Notes under the pieces: model-generated
Databases searched by the model: none
What the model was told of the DNA's origin: nothing
What the model saw: only the letters and a program-made list of their open reading frames with translations
Position numbers and translations under genes: made by a program
Shown: positions 41,807 to 50,001 of the stretch, piece by piece
Layout of the letters: every line of letters begins with the position of its first letter
Position numbering within the stretch: the stretch's first letter is position 1
Assembly: GCF_001695855.1 (NCBI RefSeq)
Contig: NZ_MBSS01000024.1
Coordinates: 1 to 51,189 of the forward strand
Reading direction: 5' to 3'
Origin: Ensifer sp. LC163
GTDB taxonomy: Bacteria > Pseudomonadota > Alphaproteobacteria > Rhizobiales > Rhizobiaceae
DNA length: 51,189 nucleotides

Positions 41807-43270
41807 TCAACGACGACGTCCGCCACCACCGCGTCCGCCGCCACCATGACGGGCCCCGCCGCCACCGCCGTGCCGGGCCATAGACCGACCGCCACCGCCG
41901 CCGTGGCTGATGGAGCGATGCGGCGGGCGCCCGCTGCGGGCGCCGCCACCGAGGGCCTGGCCGCCGCGCCGCGACTGGATCTGCGTCGCCTTGCCGGAAC
42001 GCACTTCTCCGAGACCTGACGGTTTGCGCGGACGATTGTCGACTTTGCCTGCCGGACGCGGCTTGCTCGCCGGCCGATTGATCTTGCCGCCGGAACCGGC
42101 GCCGGGTTTTGAGACATTGCCGGCTCGCTTTGCCGCCGCGGCGGCACCGGCCTGCCTGTTGGCCGCCCCCGCGTTCGGCCTTGCGGCCGCCGCTCGGTTC
42201 TTTGCGCCATCGATCTTGTTGGCCCGAACATCCTTCAGATCCTTGAAGGAACCCGTGTCGACCTTCTGCCGCAGGCTTGCGCTCGCATTGCTTCGGGTGA
42301 TTTTGGCCTTGTCGCGAATATTGTTGTGACCGTTGGCTTCGAGCCTGTTCTTCATGTTCGTTCGGTCGAGCTTGGCGAACTGGCTCTTGTCGATGTTGAT
42401 CTTGCTCCGGTCGACGTTCTTCCAGTCGATGTCGTTGAACTTGACCTTGCCGGTGATATCGATGTCGTTGAAGCAACGATTGCAGTCCACATCGATGTCT
42501 CCATCGAACCGACCGCCCCACACGCCCCAGTCATCCCAGTCGACAATCGCACCGAACACCGCTCCGGTCACCGCACCCGCAAAGAACGTCGCCGCCGGAT
42601 AATAGTAGCTCGGATATGGCTCCGGATAATACGACAGCGGCTCCGGCGCATAGTCCGGCACGTAGAGCATCTCCGGCTCGTATTGGGGCACGTAGATCTT
42701 TTCCGGATTGGCCGCCTGGATGATGACGTTGTCGTTCTCCTGAACGACCTTCATCTTGTCGTCGGTCTTCAGCACGCCCGAAGCAACCGCCTTGTCGCGA
42801 AGCTGCTGAATGGCGATCAGCACATCCTTCTGCTGATAGGCCATGGCGTCAGACAGCGATTGCGTCCAGTCGAGATCCTCGCTCATCATCATGACGAGCT
42901 CGGGATAGTTCAGCAACGAGATGACGCTGCCGTCCCAGCTGTCCTTAGGCTTCAGATCCTTGTTCTTCTTGAGGTTTTCAAGATAGCGCTCCGCTTCGAC
43001 GATCTGCAAAGGAAAGAGCGAGGCTGAGGCGATGAGCGCGACCAACTCGTCAGGGTAGAGCGCGATACGGGCGACAAGGACTTCGAGTTCATCCTCGCTG
43101 AGGGGCGCAGGCCTATCCGCGTCATCCTGCTGAGCCGCCGAAGGATCGGCAGCAGCTTGCTCCTGCGCAAACGCCCGAAAATTGTAGGTGTAGGGCTCCG
43201 GGATCAGCAAGCAGGCCGTGGCCAGAAAGCAGATCGATCGATGCAAACGGATGACACTCAGAACTGCCAT
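41807..43270 (-). CDS. DUF3300 family exported protein with Gly/Arg-rich tail
   Basis: Predicted 487-residue exported protein. An N-terminal signal is followed by the DUF3300 core (LVARIALYPDELVALIASAS, QIVEAERYL, and tyrosine-rich YPEPYPSYYYPA). The last ~200 residues are low-complexity: a basic Asn/Lys/Ala region, then GGGGGRSMARHGGGGG and a terminal GGGGRRR. ATG 43270 is supported by GGAGGGG. It is the first gene of a three-gene leftward operon. The basic glycine-rich tail suggests an envelope or nucleic-acid/polyanion-binding role, but no function is known. Confidence 0.87.
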   Translation of the reverse strand: MAVLSVIRLHRSICFLATACLLIPEPYTYNFRAFAQEQAAADPSAAQQDDADRPAPLSEDELEVLVARIALYPDELVALIASASLFPLQIVEAERYLENLKKNKDLKPKDSWDGSVISLLNYPELVMMMSEDLDWTQSLSDAMAYQQKDVLIAIQQLRDKAVASGVLKTDDKMKVVQENDNVIIQAANPEKIYVPQYEPEMLYVPDYAPEPLSYYPEPYPSYYYPAATFFAGAVTGAVFGAIVDWDDWGVWGGRFDGDIDVDCNRCFNDIDITGKVKFNDIDWKNVDRSKINIDKSQFAKLDRTNMKNRLEANGHNNIRDKAKITRSNASASLRQKVDTGSFKDLKDVRANKIDGAKNRAAAARPNAGAANRQAGAAAAAKRAGNVSKPGAGSGGKINRPASKPRPAGKVDNRPRKPSGLGEVRSGKATQIQSRRGGQALGGGARSGRPPHRSISHGGGGGRSMARHGGGGGARHGGGGRGGGGRRR

Positions 43271-43647
43271 TTCCCCTCCCGATCGGACGCATTCTCGCGT
43301 CACCTGTCCTGTCTGCTGGTGCGTCGCTCTCTGTCTGCCTAGCTGCTGGTCTGATATGTCGGCAGCGCCTCGGCTGCCTCAAGTGTGCGCGGATACTACT
43401 GCATAAGGTCTTTCTTTTTCAATGCACAAATGATGTCGCTGCGAAGGCACCTTCTCTGGGTTGTGGCAAACGACCTCTCCAGGCCTGCGATGCTACCGCC
43501 AAACGGCTAGGTCCTGCCCAAATGGATATAGACGAATTGCAGGCTCTTCTTTTCCCGCAACTGGCTACAGAATAGCCGTTCAATTCGGGCCCATGTTCTG
43601 CGCGATGTCGCAGGGCCTGTGCTGAAAGGTGGATTGGAGAGACGGCG
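43271..43647. other. 377-bp divergent intergenic region
   Basis: It separates the leftward DUF3300 operon from the rightward secretion cluster and must hold both promoters. GGAGAG lies just before the rightward start. I see no strong hairpin, no clear sigma-70 pair and no supported gene; short frames across it show no family resemblance. Confidence 0.5.
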
Positions 43648-44733
43648 ATGACGGAAACTCGTCCCTTGTCGGAAGAAGCGCCGAACACGAACACCAATCA
43701 GAACACGGTCGCGACAGCTGCCGGCGGACATCTGGCGCTGGTCCCCACCTGGCTCCCCCTTGAGCTTGTCCCCGACCCGGATGGTAATTCGGCCGGAAGC
43801 GGCGGCGACGGTACGAGCATCGGCACGCTCAGCAGCAATACCCTGGCTGTATTCATGCCCTCCAACGCAGCCATCACCGGCCCTCACTCGGCGGCAGATG
43901 CCCAGCAGGGCAATAACGCCCTGATCAACCAACATGCAACCGAAATGGCCGGCATGGGCGGAGATGGCGGCAACGGCAACATGGCCGGCAGCGGTGGCGG
44001 CAATGCCGGCGGCGGCGGCAGCGGCACCTTCATCGGCGGCCTCGTCAGCACGGACGTGGGCGTGTTTGCCCCGGTGAACACCGCCGTTGCAGCAGGACCG
44101 GAATCGACAGCCACGGCCACCCAGACCAACAACGCAGCGATGCTGCAGGGTGCGACCCAGATCGGCGGCATCGGCGGTTCGGGTGGCGACAACAACATTA
44201 GCGGCGGTGGCGGCGGCTCATCTGCCAGCCACGGAACATCCATCACCTTCACCGGCGACAATTTCGCCGGACACGGCGGCGATGGCACCTTCATCGGCAG
44301 CATGATCGACGTGAACGTCGCGGTCTTTTCGCCGATCAACATCGCAATTGGCGCTGCCGGCGGGGACGCCCAAGCCCACCAGACCAACAACGCCATCTTC
44401 GATCAAGGCGGCATGCAGATCGCCGGTATCGGCGGCGCCGGCGGCGGTTTCAACCTGTCGTCGGACACGATCTTCACCGGCGGCCAGATGGCCGGCGGCG
44501 GCGGATCGGGCTATTCGAACGGGAGCATGGTCGATGTCAGTATCGGCTATTTCCACCCGATCAACATTGCCGTTCCGGCCGGCGGCACGGCGGATGCGCA
44601 ACAGCTCAACACCGTCCTATACGACCAGCACGCATTGCAGGTCGGTGGCATCGGCGGGCTTGGCGGCGAAGGCAACCTGTCCGACGCGCACTCGGCCCTC
44701 GTCGACGATATCCTGACTTTCGTGGACGGCTGA
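43648..44733 (+). CDS. Glycine-rich tandem-repeat protein, likely type I secreted
   Basis: A 361-residue acidic protein without an N-terminal signal peptide. Four repeats occupy about residues 50-345. Each has a hydrophobic strand motif (AVFMPSNAAI at 67, GVFAPVNTAV at 138, AVFSPINIAI at 225, GYFHPINIAV at 300). A Gln/Asn block ending in GG-rich turns follows (ADAQQGNNALINQ at 83, ATATQTNNAAMLQ at 155, AQAHQTNNAIFDQ at 241, ADAQQLNTVLYDQ at 315). The C-terminus LVDDILTFVDG is acidic and hydrophobic, like uncleaved type I secretion signals. Genes for an ABC exporter and an adaptor follow. No known family is recognised. It may form a beta-helical or adhesive surface layer (inference). Confidence 0.8.
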   Translation: MTETRPLSEEAPNTNTNQNTVATAAGGHLALVPTWLPLELVPDPDGNSAGSGGDGTSIGTLSSNTLAVFMPSNAAITGPHSAADAQQGNNALINQHATEMAGMGGDGGNGNMAGSGGGNAGGGGSGTFIGGLVSTDVGVFAPVNTAVAAGPESTATATQTNNAAMLQGATQIGGIGGSGGDNNISGGGGGSSASHGTSITFTGDNFAGHGGDGTFIGSMIDVNVAVFSPINIAIGAAGGDAQAHQTNNAIFDQGGMQIAGIGGAGGGFNLSSDTIFTGGQMAGGGGSGYSNGSMVDVSIGYFHPINIAVPAGGTADAQQLNTVLYDQHALQVGGIGGLGGEGNLSDAHSALVDDILTFVDG

Positions 44734-44991
44734 CATCCCCGGCTGTGCCCTTGGTGGCTTCTCCTGGCGCATATATGGCGTGGTGGCGATTGCCAACCTG
44801 TGCGCGCCAAGCCTTTGTGGCCGGATCGGCACCTATACATACCCCACCCAAAAGAACGTCCCCGAATGTCCGGCTGGTTCGCGCAGGCGATCACGCGCAC
44901 CATCTGTCTGCGGGTACCCCGTCTGCGACAACGTCGCATCCTACCGAAACCGCTCGAGAACACGGGGTAAGCTACATAGAGGAGCAACGCT

Positions 44992-45603
44992 ATGCCTATT
45001 CCGCAAGCATCTGACACGATCAATCTCAGCAATTCCGATGCTGGCGACGCGAGTGCCGGCAACGGCGGCGACGGCTTCAACTATGGTGATATCTACTACA
45101 ACCCAGTGGCCTATGTCGCCAACACGCAGACCGTCGAAGGCGCCTATACCAACCTCTACAATGGCGACGATGTCTGGCAAAACGCTGGCTGGGGAACCGG
45201 CAGCGCTGACGGCGGCGGTCTTGTTCAGGTACCGATCGCCGTCTTTGCGACCCTCACCAATAGCGGTGCGGGCGGCGCCGGCGGCAATCCCACATCGAGT
45301 GGCGACCAGAGCAACTCGAGTGGTGGCAATGTAGCGGCCGTGGCAGCCGACACCACCGCAACGCAGAACACGCAATTGGTTGCTGATCAGAGCGCCACCA
45401 TTCTCGCCGGCGTCGGCGGCGGCGGCGGCAACGGCAACTTTGCTCAAGGCGGCAACATATCGTCGGCCCTGGTGCACACGAATCCGTGGACCGAAACCAA
45501 CACGAGCACATCAACGAACACCGAAACCGCGACGGTTTCGAATGCGCTCGCCAACTTCAGTAACGAATTCGGCACCATCGACCTGAGCGATATCGGGACG
45601 TGA
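44992..45603 (+). CDS. Small Gly/Asn/Thr-rich protein, likely second secreted cargo
   Basis: A 203-residue protein with no signal peptide and good GAGGAG spacing. It carries one degenerate copy of the upstream protein's repeat: PIAVFATLTNSGAGGAGG (81-98), then TATQNTQLVADQSATILAG and VGGGGGNGN (122-149). The region before it is rich in Tyr and Asn (YGDIYYNPVAYVANTQT). The C-terminus (NEFGTIDLSDIGT) is again acidic and hydrophobic. It lies between the large repeat protein and the exporter gene and ends at a strong hairpin. No family is recognised. Confidence 0.75.
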   Translation: MPIPQASDTINLSNSDAGDASAGNGGDGFNYGDIYYNPVAYVANTQTVEGAYTNLYNGDDVWQNAGWGTGSADGGGLVQVPIAVFATLTNSGAGGAGGNPTSSGDQSNSSGGNVAAVAADTTATQNTQLVADQSATILAGVGGGGGNGNFAQGGNISSALVHTNPWTETNTSTSTNTETATVSNALANFSNEFGTIDLSDIGT

Positions 45604-45611
45604 AGTCAGCC

Positions 45612-45645
45612 ATGAGGATCGCCGGCTTCGGCCGGTGATCCTCAT
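45612..45645 (+). terminator. Strong hairpin between cargo and exporter genes
   Basis: ATGAGGATC (45612-45620) pairs with GATCCTCAT (45637-45645), with inner CCGGC/GGCCGG pairing. It starts 8 nt after the cargo stop. The T tract is short (TCTT), so partial termination would give more cargo than exporter mRNA. Confidence 0.7.
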
Positions 45646-45705
45646 CTTCCCGTGCCTTGGCCGATACCCTTGCCTTGTCAGAATCGATTGCACCGAGATC
45701 TGATA

Positions 45706-47421
45706 ATGACAGCGAAATCTACACCATTGCAGCGCGAACCGACGCATCTGGTCATGGCCCTTCGGGCTTGCGCCGGGGCCTTCGGCTTGGTCTTCCTCTA
45801 TAGCTGTGGCTACAACCTCTTTCTTCTCGCCCCGTCCATCTATCTGCTGCAGATCTACGATCGGGTTCTGTCGAGCCGCAGCGCTGATACGCTGGTGATG
45901 CTGACGCTGATCATCGCGATCGCGGTCGTGGTCGGGTCGCTGCTGGATATCGTGCGCCGCGCCGCCCTTTCACGCATTGGCAGTTGGCTTGATCATCGGT
46001 TGCGGCCGGTGGTTCTCACCGCTTCCTTCGAATATGGCGCGCGCACCGACGCGGGTGTCGCGACCGAGTGCTACAAGGACCTGTCGATCCTGCGCCAGTT
46101 CCTTGATTCGCCTGCCAGTTCCCTGCTTTTCGACATTCCCTGGGCGCCCGTCTTCCTGTTATTGCTCTTTCTCGTTCATCCTCTGCTCGGCGTCATCGGG
46201 CTTCTGAGTGCGCTCACCCTGCTTTTGCTTGCCATCTTGACAGAGATGGCGACGCGGCGGCCGCTGGCCCACGCCAACCTTACCTTGGCCCGCAGCTACA
46301 CGCGCTTTTCCAGCGCCCTCAAATACATCCAGGTGATCCGCGCGATGGGTATGCAGGATGGTGCCGCACAGATCGTCTACCGCGACGCCGAGACGGCGCG
46401 AAAGGCGCAAGACAACGCAATGCATCGCACGGAGATCATTCTGGGCTTGTCGAAATCCGTCAGGACGCTTACGCAAATTCTGATGATGGGTGCGGCCACC
46501 TTGCTTGTGCTCGAGGAGAACAGCAGCCCCGGCATCATCTTTGTCGCAAGCTTGCTGCTCGGGCGCGGGCTTGCGCCTGTTGAAGGGGCGATCGGCGCCT
46601 GGAGGTCCTTCGCCTTTGCGCGCAACTCCTTCAACAGGCTCAATGCCATGTTGATCGCCGTCGCGGCGGACAGTGGCGCACGCATGGTTCCGGTCCCCGA
46701 ACCCAGCGGTCTCGTTCTCGAGGGCGTCGGCTATACGCTCCCCTTCGCAGATCGCCAGATATTGCAGGGCGTGACGCTTCGGCTGGCGCCGGGCGATTGC
46801 GTCGCCCTGATTGGGCCGTCGGGATCGGGAAAATCGACGCTCGGTCGTATCATCGCCGGCGTCGAGCCGGCGACGAGCGGCTGCGCACTTCTTGGCGGTG
46901 TCGACATCTCCGCCCTGCGCCTGTGCGCAGGCACATGTCATGTCGGTTACTTGCCGCAGGACATCGAGCTCTTCGGCGGCGCCGTCAAGGACGTCATCGG
47001 CCGGCTGGACGGAGCGGATCCCGGCAAGGCGATCGAGGCAGCCAAGCTCGTCGGGCTGCACGAAACGATCATGCGCCTGCCCAAGGGCTACGACACCGAT
47101 ATCGGCGAAGGCGGCGGCCTACTCCTGCGGGCGCAGCGCCAGCAGCTTGGGCTGGCGCGTGCCGCCTACGGCAATCCGTCACTGGTGGTGCTTGACGATC
47201 CGAACTCGAGCCTCGACTACGACGGCGAGCGCAAGCTGTTCACCGCCATATCGCGAATGAGATCCCGCGGCATGATTGTCGTCATCATCACCCATAGGAT
47301 GGGAATTCTGCCCGTTACCAACAAGATCGCCATTCTGCGCAACGGCACGGTCGACGCCTTCGGAGACAGCGAGCAGATCTTCGAAACCCATCTTCAGCCT
47401 CCGGCGCGAACCGGAACGTAG
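45706..47421 (+). CDS. Type I secretion ABC exporter (PrtD-like) with degenerate motifs
   Basis: Predicted 571-residue exporter. Its N-terminal membrane domain (about 1-320) has the PrtD-like segments LLAPSIYLLQIYDRVLSSRS and LFDIPWAPVFLLLLFLVHPL. The C-terminal ATPase has Walker A GPSGSGKST (370-378), Q-loop Gln418 and H-loop His530. The ABC signature, normally LSGGQ, reads LLRAQ (473-477). Walker B reads LVVLDDP, with Asp498 in place of the catalytic Glu. As a homodimer both ATP sites would carry both changes. ATG 45706 is chosen; an in-frame start 54 nt earlier is possible. The adaptor gene follows at 15 nt. Confidence 0.88.
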   Translation: MTAKSTPLQREPTHLVMALRACAGAFGLVFLYSCGYNLFLLAPSIYLLQIYDRVLSSRSADTLVMLTLIIAIAVVVGSLLDIVRRAALSRIGSWLDHRLRPVVLTASFEYGARTDAGVATECYKDLSILRQFLDSPASSLLFDIPWAPVFLLLLFLVHPLLGVIGLLSALTLLLLAILTEMATRRPLAHANLTLARSYTRFSSALKYIQVIRAMGMQDGAAQIVYRDAETARKAQDNAMHRTEIILGLSKSVRTLTQILMMGAATLLVLEENSSPGIIFVASLLLGRGLAPVEGAIGAWRSFAFARNSFNRLNAMLIAVAADSGARMVPVPEPSGLVLEGVGYTLPFADRQILQGVTLRLAPGDCVALIGPSGSGKSTLGRIIAGVEPATSGCALLGGVDISALRLCAGTCHVGYLPQDIELFGGAVKDVIGRLDGADPGKAIEAAKLVGLHETIMRLPKGYDTDIGEGGGLLLRAQRQQLGLARAAYGNPSLVVLDDPNSSLDYDGERKLFTAISRMRSRGMIVVIITHRMGILPVTNKIAILRNGTVDAFGDSEQIFETHLQPPARTGT

Positions 47422-47436
47422 GAGGGGGACGGCACC

Positions 47437-48879
47437 ATGCACCTTGTTCAGATCGAACCGCCGTCCGCGCGGATCATTGCCACCCCGAATACGGCCAACC
47501 GCTCGGCAAAGGCGCAAGGTCCGATCGGAAAATTGCTGACCTATTCACCGCAGGACGGCATCAACCCGATCGAGCTCGCAGCCGCCTCGCCGCTGTCCAG
47601 GCTGCGCTCCGTCGCTTGGACCGGCAATCTCCTGATCGGCTTCTTCGTCATCGGTCTTGGCACGTGGTCGGCACTGGCGCCGCTCAGCAGTGCGGCAATC
47701 GCCTCCGGCGTCGTCGAGCCGGAAAGCAGCCGCAAGACCATTCAACATCTGGAAGGCGGGATCATCCGGCAGATCCGCGTGAAGAACGGCGATGCCGTCA
47801 CCTCCGGCCAGGTCCTGATCGAACTGGACGACACCAAATTCCGCTCGGAACGCGACAGCCTCCAGGGGCAGCTCTGGGACGCAGAGGCCAGGCGCGCGCG
47901 CCTGCTGGCCGAGCAGGATGATGCCGACAACATAACCTACCCGACCGAGATGCTGGCCGTCATGGCCGACAATCCCTCGGTCAAGGCGATCGTCATCGGG
48001 CAGCAGCGGATTTTCGAGACCCGTCGCCAGGTCATGCTGTCCGAGATTGCGATCACCCAAGAAAGAATGAAGCAGGTTCAGCAGGAAGTCGTCGGCCTTG
48101 CCGCCCAGAAGGCAGCGCTGAGCGAACGGGTCGAAATCTCCAGGCAGGAGCTTGAGAGCGTCACGACGTTGACCGCCAAGGGGCTCGAGAAGAAAAGCCG
48201 TGTCCTCAACCTGCAGCGCGAAAAGGCCGATATCAGCGGGCGGCTGGGAGAAATCGCCGCCCAGATTTCTCGTGCCTACCAGGTGATCAGCGAAGCCCAG
48301 GCCTATCTCGTCAAACTTCGAAGCGACCGGCTAAACGAAGTCGCGCAGACGATGCGCGAAACGGAAACGCAGATCCTGCAACTGAGCGAAAGGTTGCGCG
48401 CGATCGATGATCAGCTTGCCAGAACCGAGATCAAGGCGCCTGAAGACGGCGTGATCATGGATTTGCGGATCCATACCAACGGCGGCGTCATCGGTGCCGG
48501 CGAGCCGCTCGTCGACCTCGTCCCACGCAAGGGCCGCCTGATCGTCTCGGCCCGGGTGCGGCCCGAGGACATCAATCTGGTGCATCCGGGACTTGAGGCA
48601 CAGGTCCACCTGCTGCCTTACAACCAGCACCGTGTACCGCTTCTGAAGGGCAAGGTGGAATATGTCTCGGCGGACCGTCTGGTCGATAAGCAAACCGGCC
48701 AGTCCTACTATGCCGCAACGATCCATGTGGTCGACGAGCGGCTGGCGACGATGAGCGACGTCGAGCTTGTGCCCGGCATGCCGGCCCAAACGCTGATCGA
48801 GACCGGACGCAACAGCGTTGCCCTCTATGCGCTGAGACCGCTGCTGGACAGTTTCAACAGAGCATTTCGTGAGGACTGA
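47437..48879 (+). CDS. Type I secretion membrane-fusion protein (HlyD/PrtE-like)
   Basis: Predicted 480-residue periplasmic adaptor. It has a cytoplasmic N-terminus of about 60 residues, one membrane helix (62-80), a first biotinyl/lipoyl half-motif (GGIIRQIRVKNGDAVTSGQV), a long alpha-helical hairpin (about 135-340), the second half (RTEIKAPEDGVIMDLRIHTN) and a beta-barrel end (VELVPGMPAQTLIETG). It links the ABC exporter to an outer-membrane TolC protein, which is not encoded here. The cytoplasmic N-terminus is somewhat long. Confidence 0.92.
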   Translation: MHLVQIEPPSARIIATPNTANRSAKAQGPIGKLLTYSPQDGINPIELAAASPLSRLRSVAWTGNLLIGFFVIGLGTWSALAPLSSAAIASGVVEPESSRKTIQHLEGGIIRQIRVKNGDAVTSGQVLIELDDTKFRSERDSLQGQLWDAEARRARLLAEQDDADNITYPTEMLAVMADNPSVKAIVIGQQRIFETRRQVMLSEIAITQERMKQVQQEVVGLAAQKAALSERVEISRQELESVTTLTAKGLEKKSRVLNLQREKADISGRLGEIAAQISRAYQVISEAQAYLVKLRSDRLNEVAQTMRETETQILQLSERLRAIDDQLARTEIKAPEDGVIMDLRIHTNGGVIGAGEPLVDLVPRKGRLIVSARVRPEDINLVHPGLEAQVHLLPYNQHRVPLLKGKVEYVSADRLVDKQTGQSYYAATIHVVDERLATMSDVELVPGMPAQTLIETGRNSVALYALRPLLDSFNRAFRED

Positions 48880-48984
48880 AACATGCTGTAGCCGGCTGCT
48901 CTGTGCGCGATGCGAATGGAGGTTCGTGCTCCATTGATGCCCGATGCCCCTTGCATCCCTGGCTTGGTTCCACCGAAGGATACC

Positions 48985-49257
48985 ATGATGGGCAAGCGAA
49001 AATTCGATGACGATGAGATCATGGACATCCTCAGGGAGCATCAGGCCGGCGCAACGGTGGTGGAGGTCTGCCAACGTTATGGCATCAGCGAACCGACCTT
49101 CTATCGCTGGCAATCCTCGCAGCTTCGAACCGTCGGTTTCGACGTCAAACGCATACGGGCGCTCGAGCAGGAGAACCAAAAGCTGAAGAAGCTGCTTGCC
49201 GAAGCCATGCTGACGGCGGCGACACTGAGCGAGATGTTGGAGAAAACCTCGAAATGA
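48985..49257 (+). CDS. Solitary IS3-family OrfA-like HTH protein
   Basis: A 90-residue protein with the layout of IS3/IS911 OrfA. An HTH (DDEIMDILREHQAGATVVEV, then YGISEPTFYRWQ) is followed by a leucine-zipper-like coiled coil (IRALEQENQKLKKLLAEAML). No OrfB/DDE integrase follows; the next gene, in opposite orientation, begins its stop 6 nt later. No terminal inverted repeats or target duplications were found. AAGGA precedes ATG 48985. It is either an IS remnant or an OrfA kept as a DNA-binding regulator of the secretion cluster. Confidence 0.8.
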   Translation: MMGKRKFDDDEIMDILREHQAGATVVEVCQRYGISEPTFYRWQSSQLRTVGFDVKRIRALEQENQKLKKLLAEAMLTAATLSEMLEKTSK

Positions 49258-49263
49258 CAACGG

Positions 49264-50001
49264 CTACGTTACCGCCGCTCCATTGCCGGACGAGGGCCTG
49301 CCGCCCAGTCGCGCGACGACCTCCGTGCGGTTCTGCACCTGAAGCTTGCGCATGATATGCTGGAGATGCATTTTCACCGTGTGGCCCGACAGGTTAAGTT
49401 TGCCGGCGATAACCTTGTTGGAAGAGCCGCATTGCAGCTCGGCCAGCACGTCGGCTTCCCGTGGCGTGAAGTCGGCCAGAATCAGTTCGTCGGCGCGCGA
49501 CCGCCTGATCTCTCGGTCCGCATGCTCGGGCACCACGTGCAGCGTCGCGCCGTCGGTAAACGCACCCAGCGGATGCGGACAGAACACCCCGCCTGCCAGC
49601 ACCAGTCGCAAACCAGCCAGGGCAATCTCAATCGGCAGCGATGTGGTAAAGAAGCCGCGGATGCCCATCTGGAGCGCCTGCGCCGCTATCGAGCTGTCGT
49701 CTGTATCCGACAACAAAGCGACCGGCGCCTCAGGAAAGCGAGCCGCAACGGCGGCAAGGTCGGCCAGCAGACCACCGCTTCGCACCCCCCTCCCCGCCAG
49801 ATCAAGCGTGATCAGGCGCACGTCCATGCCCAGAGCCCGATCGAGGCTCGCTGTCGAGATCATATCGATGAAGTTCCATCCCGCAAGTTCGCGCTCGAGG
49901 AGCGTGACGATGGCGGTGCGGGCAAGCGTGTGCGGTTCGATGACGATGCCGGTCGGTGCATTGCGCCCTTTGCGGCGCACCGTTCCTGAACTGATGGACA
50001 C
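49264..50001 (-). CDS. LuxR-type regulator with atypical receiver
   Basis: Predicted 245-residue regulator. The C-terminal LuxR/FixJ HTH is clear (FTPREADVLAELQCGSSNKV and SGHTVKMHLQHIMRKL, about 178-230). The N-terminal domain resembles a response-regulator receiver with a possible phospho-acceptor Asp67 (LITLDLAG). The acidic pocket reads IVIEPHT, and the usual conserved Lys position is in GFFTTSLP without Lys. It may therefore work without standard phosphorylation. It converges on the OrfA-like gene at 6 nt and is the obvious candidate regulator of the secretion cluster. Confidence 0.87.
   Translation of the reverse strand: MSISSGTVRRKGRNAPTGIVIEPHTLARTAIVTLLERELAGWNFIDMISTASLDRALGMDVRLITLDLAGRGVRSGGLLADLAAVAARFPEAPVALLSDTDDSSIAAQALQMGIRGFFTTSLPIEIALAGLRLVLAGGVFCPHPLGAFTDGATLHVVPEHADREIRRSRADELILADFTPREADVLAELQCGSSNKVIAGKLNLSGHTVKMHLQHIMRKLQVQNRTEVVARLGGRPSSGNGAAVT

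Noticed and set aside
41782-42231. 150-residue N-terminal extension of the DUF2950 protein
   Set aside because: It is a shadow of the DUF3300 Gly/Arg-rich tail; the signal peptide starts near 41781.
43800-44700. RTX calcium-binding nonapeptide repeats in the Gly-rich protein
   Set aside because: The GG-rich turns lack the D at the fixed position and the nine-residue period; the period is about 75 residues.
48880-49260. Complete insertion sequence
   Set aside because: Only an OrfA-like frame is present; there is no OrfB and no terminal inverted repeats or target-site duplications were seen.
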